Shown here one piece after another: positions 1-8,747 of a stretch of DNA of 64,000 nucleotides (within the stretch, counting starts at the first letter, position 1; each line of letters starts with the position of its first letter). The DNA is taken from positions 62,001-126,000 of the forward strand of contig NZ_JAJKLK010000031.1 of assembly GCF_020982545.1 (NCBI RefSeq), written 5' to 3'. The notes beneath the pieces are model-generated. The model searched no databases. It was not told where the DNA came from and saw nothing but the letters and a program-made list of their open reading frames with translations. Source of the DNA: Streptomyces sp. MNU76. Its GTDB lineage: Bacteria; Actinomycetota; Actinomycetes; Streptomycetales; Streptomycetaceae. The position numbers were made by a program, and so were the translations under genes.

Positions 1-647
1 GCCTTCGACGCACGGCGCAGCTGATAAGCGGCGATACCGATCATGAAGGCGCCGCCGGTGAGGAAGCAGGCGGTGAGCGTGTGGAAGACGACGGTCAGGG
101 TGGTCTTCTGGAACAGCACCGCCGCGATGTCGTTGAGCTGGGCGCGCCCGGTGGCCTCGTTGATCTCGTACCCCACCGGGTGCTGCATCCAGGCGTTGGC
201 GGCCAGGATGAAGTACGCCGACAGGAACGTGCCCACCGCGACCAGCCAGATACAGGCCAGGTGGATCTTCCGGGGCAGTTTGTCCCAACCGAAGATCCAC
301 AGACCGATGAAGGTGGACTCGAAGAAGAAGGCGAGCAGTGCCTCCATGGCCAGCGGAGCGCCGAAGACGTCACCGACGAACTTCGAGTAGTCGGACCAGT
401 TCATACCGAACTGGAACTCCTGCACGATGCCGGTGGCCACACCCATCGCGATGTTGATCAGGAAGAGCTTGCCCCAGAACCGGGTGGCCTTGAAGTACTT
501 GTCCTTCCCGGTGCGCACCCAGGCGGTCTGCAGTCCGGCGATCAGGAAGGCCAGGCTGATGGTGATCGGGACGAACAGGAAGTGGTAGACGGTCGTGATG
601 CCGAACTGCCATCGCGCCACGGTCTCCTGAGCCAGCGCCAGCTCCAC
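1..647 (-). CDS. cydA: cytochrome bd ubiquinol oxidase subunit I (3' end outside window)
   Basis: The first 215 residues of a CydA-type subunit are present and the rest lies left of the window. Cytochrome bd is a membrane quinol oxidase with high oxygen affinity. The translation starts MELALAQETVARWQFG and continues with a Y-H-F-L-F-V-P helix that carries the N-terminal haem-ligand histidine (H22). Several further hydrophobic helices follow, including a segment ending A-F-F-F-E-S-T-F-I-G-L-W and a V-F-H-T-L-T helix that matches the second haem-histidine region. The start is GTG at 647, with GAGGAGG six bases upstream. cydB probably follows to the left. A terminal oxidase for low oxygen fits the stress-type neighbours. 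The family assignment is secure. Confidence 0.95.
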   Translation of the reverse strand, partial: MELALAQETVARWQFGITTVYHFLFVPITISLAFLIAGLQTAWVRTGKDKYFKATRFWGKLFLINIAMGVATGIVQEFQFGMNWSDYSKFVGDVFGAPLAMEALLAFFFESTFIGLWIFGWDKLPRKIHLACIWLVAVGTFLSAYFILAANAWMQHPVGYEINEATGRAQLNDIAAVLFQKTTLTVVFHTLTACFLTGGAFMIGIAAYQLRRASK

Positions 648-1026
648 GGCGGGCCTCCTCGCGTACGGGCCGAGCACCTCCGAGGGGCCGGGGGTCGGCA
701 GGGGGACATGCGGGGCCGACCGGACAGGACCCGGCCCATGGAGGACACCTTCGGGTGTGGGGGAGTGGCCGGAACAGCAGCCGACCGGGCCGAGTGAGGG
801 GGCCGAACGGCCCTCATGCCCACGCCCCGAGCTGGGCCGAACGACTCCACCGGCTGTCCTGGCCGTCAGCAACCGGTGTCACCGGCCCCATGACTGGGGC
901 CGACCGGACCGGCCCCCGGTACCCAAAGGCCCCTGATGCCGACCGGGCCCCGCGAGCAACCGTGAGCACACCGGTTCCCGTACGACGGGCGGGCCGGCCG
1001 GCCGGTACCGAGAACGAGGAGCAGCG
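648..1026. other. divergent intergenic region between cydA and oleate hydratase
   Basis: No gene is seen in these 379 bases. The region separates two divergently read genes, so it should hold both promoters. It contains the dyad at 800-813 and several looser GGCC/GACC repeats around 893-945. Clear -10/-35 hexamers could not be picked out. Confidence 0.5.
800..813. promoter_or_regulatory. 14-bp dyad GGGCC-GAAC-GGCCC, candidate DosR/DevR-like operator
   Basis: The sequence GGGCCGAACGGCCC has perfect 5-bp arms around a 4-bp centre. Its geometry resembles the mycobacterial DosR box (GGGAC-N4-GTCCC). Related dyads occur at 2737-2748 and 5361-5374. That all three are targets of one oxygen-sensing regulator is inference; no such regulator gene lies in the window. 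Confidence 0.35.
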
Positions 1027-2648
1027 ATGGCGAAGGCATATCTGGTGGGCAGCGGCATCGCGGGGCTGGCCGCGGCGGCGTTCCTGATCCGTGACGGCGG
1101 CTTCGACGGGCGGACATCCACCTCTTCGAGGAGCAGGAGCGGATCGGCGGCAGTCTGGACGCGGGCGGAACCCCAGAGACCGGCTACTCCATGCGCGGCG
1201 GCCGGATGTTCGAGCCCGAGTTCCGCTGCACCTACGACCTGCTGTCCGCCATCCCCTCCCTCGACGATCCGTCGATGTCGGTCACGCAGGAGATCCTCGC
1301 CGGGCACGAGACGTTCGCCTGGGACGACATCGCTCGCCTCGTCGACGGGGACGGGAAGATCGTCGACGTGACCTCGATGGGGTTCTCCGAGCGCGACCGG
1401 CTGGACCTGATGCGGTGCCTGGCCACGCCCGAGGGGCGGTTGGACGGCAAGCGCATCACCGACTGCTTCACGGACCACTTCTTCACCACGAACTTCTGGT
1501 ACCTGTGGTGCACCACGTTCGCCTTCCAGCCCTGGCACAGCGCGATCGAGTTCCGCCGCTACCTCAAGCGGTTCATCCACCTGTTCCCCAAGTTCACCAC
1601 CATGTCCGGGATCCATCGCACCCGCTACAACCAGTACGACTCCATCGTCCGCCCGCTGCGGGCCTGGCTGGCCGAGCGGGGCGTGACCATCCACCCCGGC
1701 TGCCGGGTACGGGACCTCGTGTTCGCGCCGGGGCCGCGTACGACGGTCGAGCGGATCCTGCTGTTCCGAGACGGGCACGACGACACGATCCAGGTCACCC
1801 CCGAGGACCTCGTCCTGGTCACCAACGGCTCGATGACGGACGCCTCCTGCCTCGGCTCCCACACCGAGGCACCCGACCCCCGCGGCGCACGCCGCTCCGA
1901 CGCCTGGCTGCTGTGGCACCGCCTGTCCCGGGGCAGGGACGACTTCGGCGACCCCGACGTCTTCGACAAGAACATCCCGGAATCCAGGTGGGAGTCCTTC
2001 ACGGTCACCGCCCAGGACCCGGCGTTCCTCGACGCGATGGAGAAGTTCAGCGGGCGCGAGACGGGCAGGGGCGGGCTGATGACCTTCACGGCCTCCAACT
2101 GGCTGCTCACCATCGTCGTCAACCGCCAGCCCGTCTACCGGGACCAGCCCGAGGGTGTGTCGGTGTGGTGGGGCTATGGGCTCTTCCCCGGCCGGCCCGG
2201 CAACCACACCGGCAAGCCGATGACCGAGTGCTCCGGTCGCGAGATCCTCGAAGAGGTACTGCACCACCTGCACTTCGACGAGGACCTGACGCAACGTGTC
2301 CTGGCGGGCTCGACCGTCGTACCGTGCCTGATGCCCTACATCACCAGCCAGTTCCTGGTCCGTCGGCACGGGGACCGGCCCCGGGTGGTGCCCCGGGGGT
2401 CGGTGAACCTCGCCTTCGTCGGGCAGTTCGCCGAGGTGCCGGACGACGTGGTGTTCACCGTCGAGTACTCCGTGCGCACCGCGTGGACGGCGGTCGCCGA
2501 ACTGCTCGGCCTCGACCGGCGGCCGCCCGAGGTCTACCAGGGGCACCACGACCCGCACGTGCTGAAAGAGGCCTTGGAGACCATGCACCGTCAGAAGGGC
2601 CCTAGACGGATCGGGCCGCTTCTCGACGCCGTCCCGGGCCGGAGCTGA
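1027..2648 (+). pseudogene. ohyA: oleate hydratase, frameshifted near 1108
   Basis: Oleate hydratases are FAD proteins that add water to the double bond of unsaturated fatty acids. The gene starts MAKAYLVGSGIAGLAA, which holds the FAD-binding GxGxxG, behind GAGGAG five bases before the ATG. At the GGG run 1108-1110 the frame breaks. Adding one base lets it read on through D-I-H-L-F-E-E-Q-E-R-I-G-G-S-L-D into a long frame that stays open to 2648. That frame holds the family's F-T-T-N-F-W-Y-L-W and Y-I-T-S-Q-F segments. Restored length is about 540 residues, normal for the family. It is either a recent pseudogene or a homopolymer sequencing error. The intact downstream 490 codons argue for a very recent change or an error. 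Confidence 0.85.
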
Positions 2649-2736
2649 CGGGGTAGCCACGGGCGCGTCCACGGGTGGCAGCCGCGGCCGCGTCTGTTGG
2701 TGCGGTCGGCCCCCTGTCTGATGCGGTCTCGTATGC

Positions 2737-2748
2737 GGCCGAACGGCC
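2737..2748. promoter_or_regulatory. GGCCGAACGGCC dyad upstream of the Gmad2 lipoprotein
   Basis: This is the same 12-bp core as the dyad at 800-813, about 97 bases before the lipoprotein start codon. Two exact copies of this core in 2 kb, each upstream of a gene, suggest a shared operator. Function is inferred. Confidence 0.35.
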
Positions 2749-2844
2749 CGGGACGAGTACCAGAAGACCCACCTACGTGGACCCGTACGGCACTTGGGGC
2801 GGCTCCACCGGAGGCGTTGGCTGGAAGGTGTGGAGGAGGCTGCC

Positions 2845-3855
2845 ATGAACACCGAAGTTCCCACCAGGTGCACGCACCGCCGGCTGAGCCGGCCGATGGT
2901 GCTGGCCACGGCTGTCGTCCTGGTCTCGTCCCTGGCGACGGCATGCGGCAGCGACGCCGGCTCCCCGGGCACGTCCGCCGGAAGTGACCGGCCGAGCACA
3001 CCGAGCGCCGGAGGCACCACCGGAGGGACGACCGGGAACGAGAGCGCCACCCCCGGTCAGGGCGCGTCCACCACACCCACCACCTCCGGTAGGCCGACCG
3101 AGCCCGGCACGCCGGCGCCGCCGGTGACGTCCGGCGGCGCGTCCAAAGTGCGTACGTCGGTGTACTTCCTGCACGGGGAGAAGGTCTCGCCCGCCCCGCG
3201 CACCGTGACCGCGCCCACCACCGCGGCCGGAGCCCTGCGCGCTCTGCTGGCGGGGCCCGACCGGTACGAACGCCGCCACGGCCGTACCACGGCCATTCCC
3301 TCGGGAACGACGCTCCGCTCGGTCGTGGTCCGCCACCAAGTGGCGACGATCGATCTGTCCGGACGGTACGACGACGGTGGCGGAAGCCTGTCGATGCAGG
3401 CCCGGCTCGCACAGGTCGTCTTCACCGCGACCCGCTTCCCGTCCATCCACAAGGTTCAGTTCGAGCTGGACGGCAAGCCGGTGACGTCCTTCGGCGGTGA
3501 GGGCATCGTCCTCAACGAGCCCGTGACCCGCGCCGACTTCGAGGATCTGGCACCGCTCGTCCTCGTGGAGTCGCCGCTGATCGGCGACAGCATCCGCACC
3601 CCGGTACGGGTCCGGGGCAGCGCCAACACGTTCGAGGCGACGCTCAAACTGAAGATCAACGACGTCACCGGGCGCACCGCGGCCGACGTCTACGTCACCG
3701 CCACCTCCGGTACCGGGACCCGCGGCACGTTCGACGTGACGATCCCCTACAAGGCGGCCCGCTCGGGCGTCGGCACGCTCACGGCGTACTGGGAGTCACC
3801 GGAGGACGGCCGGGCGGTGATCGAGGACACGGTGCCACTGACCGTCCGCCGGTGA
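2845..3855 (+). CDS. GerMN and Gmad2 domain lipoprotein
   Basis: A 336-residue secreted lipoprotein. An N-terminal hydrophobic stretch ends in the lipobox L-A-T-A-C (Cys34), followed by a Ser/Thr/Gly-rich linker of about 65 residues. Residues about 100-215 look like a GerMN domain, with the pattern V-Y-F-L-H-G and L-R-A-L-L-A-G-P. Residues about 235-336 look like the Gmad2 immunoglobulin-like domain of sporulation proteins, with L-V-E-S-P-L-I-G and V-R-V-R-G-S-A-N-T-F-E-A. The ATG at 2845 has GGAGGAGG five bases upstream. It probably sits on the outer face of the membrane; its ligand is unknown. Confidence 0.85.
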   Translation: MNTEVPTRCTHRRLSRPMVLATAVVLVSSLATACGSDAGSPGTSAGSDRPSTPSAGGTTGGTTGNESATPGQGASTTPTTSGRPTEPGTPAPPVTSGGASKVRTSVYFLHGEKVSPAPRTVTAPTTAAGALRALLAGPDRYERRHGRTTAIPSGTTLRSVVVRHQVATIDLSGRYDDGGGSLSMQARLAQVVFTATRFPSIHKVQFELDGKPVTSFGGEGIVLNEPVTRADFEDLAPLVLVESPLIGDSIRTPVRVRGSANTFEATLKLKINDVTGRTAADVYVTATSGTGTRGTFDVTIPYKAARSGVGTLTAYWESPEDGRAVIEDTVPLTVRR

Positions 3856-4130
3856 CGGCGGGCCAACGGGGGCGGTGCGCCCGGTCGGCAACGAAGGCGC
3901 GCACCTTCGCCTCTCTGCCGGGTGGATCGGACTCAAGGGTGTGCAGTTCAGCCGGAGTCGTGGTCCCACGGGCATGTCCACCACCGGCCCCGCTGCCGAC
4001 CGGAGCCGCGGTGTCACGCGCCGGCCTCGGCGGGCGTCGAGACTGTTCCCGTTCCTGTCGAGCACGGCGGTCATGCTCCTGTCGGTCTCGTGCCACTCCG
4101 GGTCCGGCCCCCTCGGTGGGCAGTGGTGCC

Positions 4131-5231
4131 TCAGCTCCCGTCGATCGGCAGCCGCAGCTCTGTCCGGGCCGAGAAGAGCTGGACGGCCTCCGGACGGACG
4201 GTGACGCGCAGCTGCTCCCCCTTGCCGTGAACCGGCCGCCCGGGGAGACGGACCACCACTGGGACGGCTTCCGGCCCGGCCTTGGCGGTCCCGTGGACGT
4301 AGGCGACGGCACCGGTGTCCTCGACCGCGTCGACCACGAGATCCAGTGCCGGAGTCTCCAGGTCCTCGGACGAAAGGATCTCGAACTGCTCGGGCCGTAC
4401 ACCCAGCAGGATCTCCGTGGCGTCCGGCTCGCGGGCGGTCCGCGGCACGGGCACGATCAGGCCGCCCAGCTCGGTACCGTCCGTGGCGAGGGGGAGGCGG
4501 AAGAGGTTCATCGCGGGCGAACCGATGAAACCGCCCACGAAGGCGTTGGCGGGGCGCTGGAAGACCTCCTTCGGCGTCCCCACCTGCTGCAGCACGCCGG
4601 CCTTCATCACCGCCACGCGGTCGCCCATGGTCAGGGCCTCCACCTGGTCGTGGGTGACGTACACCGTCGTCGTGCCGAGTCGCCGTTGCAGCGAGGCGAT
4701 CTGCGTCCGGGTCTGTACGCGCAGCTTGGCGTCCAGGTTGGACAGCGGCTCGTCCATGAGGAACACCTGTGGCTCGCGGACGATGGCCCGCCCCATCGCA
4801 ACCCTCTGGCGCTGGCCGCCGGAGAGCGACTTGGGCTTGCGCTCCAGGTAGTCGCCGAGGCCGAGGACACCGGCAGCCTCCGTGACACGGCGACGGATGT
4901 CGTCCTTGTGCTTCTTGGCGATCTTCAGGGCGAAGCCCATGTTGTCAGCCGTCGTCATGTGCGGGTAGAGAGCGTAGTTCTGGAACACCATCGCGATGTC
5001 ACGGTCCTTGGGCGGCAGGTGGGTCACGTCCCGGTCGCCGATGCGGATGGCACCGGAGTCGACGTCCTCCAGCCCGGCGAGCATGCGCAACGCTGTGGAC
5101 TTCCCGCAGCCGGAGGGCCCCACCAGCACCATGAACTCGCCGTCGGCGATCTCCAGATCAAACGCGTCGACGGCCGGGTGGTCCATCCCCGGGAATCTCC
5201 GTGTGGCCTTGTCGAAGACGACGGTCGCCAT
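4131..5231 (-). CDS. MsiK/UgpC-type sugar ABC transporter ATP-binding protein
   Basis: This 366-residue ATPase matches the MalK/UgpC/MsiK group that energises carbohydrate ABC importers. Walker A GPSGCGKS is at 38-45, the signature LSGGQRQRVAMGRAI at about 136-150 and Walker B VFLMDEP at about 156-162. A C-terminal regulatory (TOBE-like) part runs from about 240. The ATG at 5231 follows a GGGAGGGGAGA ribosome site four bases upstream. No permease or binding-protein gene adjoins it, so it may serve several importers, as MsiK does in Streptomyces, and could be a paralogue of the main msiK. Confidence 0.9.
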   Translation of the reverse strand: MATVVFDKATRRFPGMDHPAVDAFDLEIADGEFMVLVGPSGCGKSTALRMLAGLEDVDSGAIRIGDRDVTHLPPKDRDIAMVFQNYALYPHMTTADNMGFALKIAKKHKDDIRRRVTEAAGVLGLGDYLERKPKSLSGGQRQRVAMGRAIVREPQVFLMDEPLSNLDAKLRVQTRTQIASLQRRLGTTTVYVTHDQVEALTMGDRVAVMKAGVLQQVGTPKEVFQRPANAFVGGFIGSPAMNLFRLPLATDGTELGGLIVPVPRTAREPDATEILLGVRPEQFEILSSEDLETPALDLVVDAVEDTGAVAYVHGTAKAGPEAVPVVVRLPGRPVHGKGEQLRVTVRPEAVQLFSARTELRLPIDGS

Positions 5232-5608
5232 GATCTCTCCCCTCCCTGATGCTCTTGCATGCCCAGACTGCGCGCGGGCGCAGGGCGGGTGACAGGTCCT
5301 CCAGGCCCTTGCCACACAGGTCGAGGGCCCCCGCGACGCAGACCGCGCGGACCCGTGGCGGGGCCTTTTGACCCATGGCCCGGACGGCTGCCGTGTCCCC
5401 GCAGGCTGGAGGCACGGCCAGGGGAGGGAGGGAAACAGCCCTGAGCCGTTCCTTCACACCGTCGGCAGGTCGGACCAGGCCGTGCCAGTCCGCGCAAGGG
5501 CCGTTCCAGGCCTCTGTTTCGGACCGGACGGCTCATGCGCCCCCGCCTGTATCGGAGTTGGCTGGAAGTAAGGAGAAGGACGCCGACCACGAAGGGGGAG
5601 TGAGGGCA
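5232..5608. other. divergent intergenic region with a GGGCC-TTTT-GACCC dyad
   Basis: No gene is evident in these 377 bases between the ATPase (leftward) and a small membrane-protein gene (rightward). At 5361-5374 lies GGGCCTTTTGACCC, one mismatch from the 5+4+5 dyad pattern seen at 800-813. It is a candidate operator for both flanking genes. Confidence 0.4.
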
Positions 5609-5809
5609 GTGGGTACGAGTCTCACGCCGGAGTTCTGGGAGCAGTTCGCGGTTCTGCTGGTCGCGGCGACAGCCGTGACGATGGTTCTCACGGCGAGCCT
5701 TGATGCGCTCGCCGTCCGCCTGCTGCGCGGTCGTGCGCACAGGCCGCCGTCGACCTACGCACCCCACCGACCTGAGCCGGCCGACCGACGTACGTCAGTT
5801 CACAGTTGA
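5609..5809 (+). CDS. small single-span membrane protein
   Basis: A 66-residue protein with one hydrophobic segment at about residues 13-36 (L-L-V-A-A-T-A-V-T-M-V-L-T-A), followed by an Arg/Pro-rich, probably cytoplasmic tail. The GTG at 5609 was chosen because GGGGGAG lies eight bases before it. The gene is followed 122 bases later by the metallo-beta-lactamase gene on the same strand. No family is recognised; a small stress-induced membrane protein is plausible. Confidence 0.6.
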   Translation: MGTSLTPEFWEQFAVLLVAATAVTMVLTASLDALAVRLLRGRAHRPPSTYAPHRPEPADRRTSVHS

Positions 5810-5931
5810 GGAGTCACGATGGTCCGGTGCGCGCCCGGAACCGCTGTGCCGCGCCCCCTCAAGTTCTTCCCACCGCTTCTGCCACGAAGCCGCCAGGGCC
5901 GATCGGCCGCATCCCGGAGGAGACCCGCGTC

Positions 5932-7353
5932 ATGACCACTGAGGCACTGCATCCCTCGCCTTCCCGGCCCGCGCTGCTGACGTTCGTGGGCGGTGTCGGG
6001 ACGGTCACCGGCAGCAAGTTCCTCGTGGAGAGCGACCACGCACGCGTCCTGATCGACTGCGGGCTCTTCCAGGGCCTCGCCGATCTGCGCAGGCGCAACT
6101 GGCGCGGCCTGCCCTGCGACGCCGAGGACATCGAGGCGGTGGTGGTCACCCACGCTCACCTGGACCACTGCGGATACCTGCCCCGACTGGTGCGGCACGG
6201 CTTCAGGGGACGGATCGTGACCACGGAGTTCACCGCCCGGCTCATGGAGATCGTGCTGCGGGACAGCGCGAAGCTGCAGATGGAGACGGCCCAGCACGCC
6301 AACGAGCACGGCTGGTCCAAACACCGGCCCGCCCGGCCGCTGTACGACGACTCGGACGTCGACCGCACCCTGAAGCTCCTCGACCCTGTACCCACCTGCA
6401 CGCCGACCGACGTCGCCCCGGGCACCCGGTTGACACTGCACCCCGCCGGGCACATCCTCGGCTCGGCCTGGGCCCGGCTCACCCTGGAGGACGGGCACAC
6501 CCTGGCAGTCAGCGGCGACCTCGGCCGGCCGGGCCATCCCCTGCTTCTCCCTCCCGAGCCGTTCTCCGGGGCGGATGTACTGCTGATGGAGTCGACGTAC
6601 GGCAAGCGGCCACACGAGGAGGACACCGCACGAGACCACTTCGCGAGCGTACTGACGCGCACCCTCGCCCGCGGTGGCACCGTCGTCATCCCGGCCTTCG
6701 CCCTCGACCGCACCGAGGTCGTCCTGCACGAACTCGCCGAGCTCCGCCGCGAGGGCCGACTCCCGGCCGATGTGCCGGTGTACGTCGACAGCCCCATGGC
6801 CCTGGCCGCCCTGGACGTCTACCGGGACGCCGTCCTCACCCGGGCCGCGGAGCTGCGCCCCGAGGTCACGGAGGCGGGCACGGCCGCGTTCAGCCCCGAG
6901 CCGTTCCTCGCCGCACGGTCGATCCAGGACTCCGTCGACATCAGCCGGGCCGGCGGACCGGCCGTCATCGTCTCGGCGTCCGGCATGGCCACCGGCGGAC
7001 GCGTCCTGCACCACCTGCGGCGCCTGCTGCCCGACCCGCGCAACGCCGTCGTCGTGGTGGGCTTCGCGGCACAGGGCACCCGCGCCCGTGACCTGGTCGA
7101 CGGTGCCAAGGCGCTGAAGATGTTCGGCGAGTACGTCCCGGTGCGCGCCACCGTCGCCGACGTACCGCACTTCTCGGCCCACGCCGACGCCGCTCAGATC
7201 ATCGACTGGCTGCGCGGCGCCGAGGCCCCGCAGACGACGTACCTGGTGCACGGAGAGCCCGACGCGGCCGAGGCGCTGCGCGACCGTATCGACCGGACCC
7301 TGGGCTGGACCGCCGTCGTGCCGCGTCCCGGGGAGCGGGTCCTCGTCCGGTGA
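5932..7353 (+). CDS. beta-CASP metallo-beta-lactamase fold nuclease (RNA exonuclease type)
   Basis: A 473-residue MBL-fold hydrolase. The di-metal motif HAHLDH is at residues 74-79 and a downstream metal ligand is in H-P-A-G-H-I-L-G-S-A. A beta-CASP section follows, with V-Y-V-D-S-P-M-A, V-S-A-S-G-M-A-T-G-G-R, and F-S-A-H-A-D near the C-terminus. This is the architecture of RNA-processing exonucleases of the CPSF/Ysh1 type. The ATG at 5932 follows GGAGGAG nine bases upstream. RNA turnover during stress is a reasonable role but is inferred. It is the last intact gene before the narK and integrase debris. Confidence 0.9.
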   Translation: MTTEALHPSPSRPALLTFVGGVGTVTGSKFLVESDHARVLIDCGLFQGLADLRRRNWRGLPCDAEDIEAVVVTHAHLDHCGYLPRLVRHGFRGRIVTTEFTARLMEIVLRDSAKLQMETAQHANEHGWSKHRPARPLYDDSDVDRTLKLLDPVPTCTPTDVAPGTRLTLHPAGHILGSAWARLTLEDGHTLAVSGDLGRPGHPLLLPPEPFSGADVLLMESTYGKRPHEEDTARDHFASVLTRTLARGGTVVIPAFALDRTEVVLHELAELRREGRLPADVPVYVDSPMALAALDVYRDAVLTRAAELRPEVTEAGTAAFSPEPFLAARSIQDSVDISRAGGPAVIVSASGMATGGRVLHHLRRLLPDPRNAVVVVGFAAQGTRARDLVDGAKALKMFGEYVPVRATVADVPHFSAHADAAQIIDWLRGAEAPQTTYLVHGEPDAAEALRDRIDRTLGWTAVVPRPGERVLVR

Positions 7354-7373
7354 GGGGGCGTGCGCGTCAGCCA

Positions 7374-7419
7374 GACCCTTGCGCCGATCGGACCAGGCGC
7401 CCGGACCCGCGCAAGGGTC
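7374..7419. terminator. 11-bp inverted repeat after the nuclease gene
   Basis: GACCCTTGCGC (7374-7384) and GCGCAAGGGTC (7409-7419) are perfect reverse complements around a 24-base loop, 21 bases after the nuclease stop codon. There is no U-tract, which is common in Streptomyces terminators. The position fits a terminator. Confidence 0.55.
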
Positions 7420-7512
7420 CCTCGCCGCCCTGCTGATCGGCGGATTCTTCCTCGGCATCGGCGGCACCGCGTTCGCCGTCGGAGTGCCGCTCGTCAAAGC
7501 CTGGTTCCCGTC
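7415..7512 (+). pseudogene. nitrate/nitrite transporter (NarK) fragment
   Basis: About 30 codons encode L-L-I-G-G-F-F-L-G-I-G-G-T-A-F-A-V-G-V-P, then V-K-A-W-F-P. This is the glycine-rich transmembrane signature of NarK-type nitrate/nitrite MFS transporters. Homology stops abruptly at about 7512 and no start or remaining helices are present. It is a stub left by deletion or insertion. Its presence next to cydA and the nuclease hints that the block once included anaerobic nitrate genes. Confidence 0.75.
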
Positions 7513-7675
7513 GAACGAAGGCAGGCAGCACACCGGCCGCCGGCGCGGGCACCGCACCGCAGGTCGTCGCCCAGAACACCGCCGAGGTCGGCGTGCTGGG
7601 CCCCAGGTGCTTTTCGATCCAGCGGCGCAGCGAGGAGTATTCGGGCTGAGTCCGCAGGACGTCGACCACGCACGG

Positions 7676-7978
7676 GGCGTGAAGGGAAAGAGGACTCGAA
7701 CCGTCGACATGCCTTCCACAGTGGCCATGGAGTTGAAGCGCCACGTCGAGGCGTATCCGCCGGGGAGGTCGAGCTTCCTCGGGGGAAGCCGGATGGGCAA
7801 GGGAGCCTGCCGTCATTCCGCCATCCGCTGAGGGTGCGCAACCCTGGCAATCGCGGCGGCCCCTAAGGACGGCTTCCACGTGCTGCGGCACACCTACGCT
7901 TCGACGTCGTCGATCACCCTCGGTTACTATGCTCACGTATCTGCAAGGCAACCATGGATTGTAAGGGGAATGGCGTGA
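7676..7978 (+). pseudogene. tyrosine recombinase (integrase) remnants
   Basis: Two pieces of a phage-type integrase lie out of register. At about 7676-7790 the frame reads K-R-T-R-T-V-D-M-P followed by A-M-E-L-K-R-H-V-E-A-Y-P-P, matching the region before the catalytic HxxR. At 7865-7978 another frame reads F-H-V-L-R-H-T-Y-A-S, with the HxxR box, then directly G-Y-Y-A-H-V-S-A with the tyrosine box. The intervening sequence is deleted. The gene is dead and marks the edge of a lost element. Confidence 0.75.
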
Positions 7979-7991
7979 GCGGCCTGTGGGA

Positions 7992-8747
7992 ATGCTGAGA
8001 AATGTCACTGCGACCCGCTACATCACGCCTCTGCGCGAGGGTGGGTCCCTGCCGGGGCTCGTCGAGGGCGAGGACCTCGGCACGTACGTCCTGAAGTTCA
8101 CCGGCGCGGGGCAGGGCCGCAAGACGCTCGTCGCGGAGGTGGTCTGCGGGGAGCTGGCCCGGCGGCTCGGACTGCGGGTGCCCGGCCTCGTCACCGTCGA
8201 CCTCGATCCCGTCCTGGGTCTCGGCGAACCCGACGAGCGGGTGCAGGAACTGATCAAGGGAAGCGGCGGCACCAACCTGGGCATGAACTTCCTGCCCCGG
8301 GCCGTCGGCTTCGATCCGCTGGCCTTCGAGATCAGCCCCGAGGAGGCCGGGCGGATCGTCTGGTTCGACGCACTGATCAACAACGTCGACCGATCCTGGC
8401 GCAACCCCAATTTGCTGATGTGGCACGGCGAGCTGTGGCTCATCGACCACGGCGCCACCATGATCTGGCACCACAACTGGCCCGGCGCCCGCGCCTCCGC
8501 CGCCAAGCCGTACGCCGCCGCCGACCACGCCCTGGCCCGCTTCGGCCCCGACGTCGCGGCGGCCGCCGCCGAGCTCGCGCCCCTGGTCACCGAGGAACTG
8601 CTCGCCGAGGTGACCGCCGAGATCCCCGACGTCTGGCTGACGGACGAGCCCGGCTTCGACACACCGGACGCGCTGCGGCGGGCGTACGCGGAACCCCTGC
8701 TCGTCCGCGCCGCCGACGTGCACGAACGCATCGAGGGGATCAAGTGA
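7992..8747 (+). CDS. HipA-like kinase-fold protein
   Basis: A 251-residue protein of the small HipA-like (HipA_2) family. It shows T-R-Y-I-T-P-L-R-E-G-G-S-L-P-G at the N-terminus, the catalytic-loop-like I-N-N-V-D-R-S-W-R-N-P-N at about residues 120-131, and the D-H-G metal motif in L-I-D-H-G-A-T at about 147-153. These are the expected kinase-fold elements, but the full-length HipA N-terminal domain is absent. The ATG at 7992 was preferred to the GTG two codons earlier. The next gene starts inside its stop codon. The substrate is unknown. Confidence 0.8.
   Translation: MLRNVTATRYITPLREGGSLPGLVEGEDLGTYVLKFTGAGQGRKTLVAEVVCGELARRLGLRVPGLVTVDLDPVLGLGEPDERVQELIKGSGGTNLGMNFLPRAVGFDPLAFEISPEEAGRIVWFDALINNVDRSWRNPNLLMWHGELWLIDHGATMIWHHNWPGARASAAKPYAAADHALARFGPDVAAAAAELAPLVTEELLAEVTAEIPDVWLTDEPGFDTPDALRRAYAEPLLVRAADVHERIEGIK

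Noticed and set aside
879..3050. Open frame of 723 codons on the minus strand
   Set aside because: It runs antisense to oleate hydratase and the lipoprotein and has low-complexity Val/Gly/Arg sequence; such mirror frames are common at high GC.
5932..7353. Metallo-beta-lactamase fold gene as antibiotic resistance determinant
   Set aside because: The beta-CASP region and later motifs place it with RNA-processing nucleases rather than beta-lactamases.
5800..7800. Open frame of 666 codons on the minus strand across the nuclease gene
   Set aside because: Shadow of the metallo-beta-lactamase gene, whose catalytic motifs are on the plus strand.
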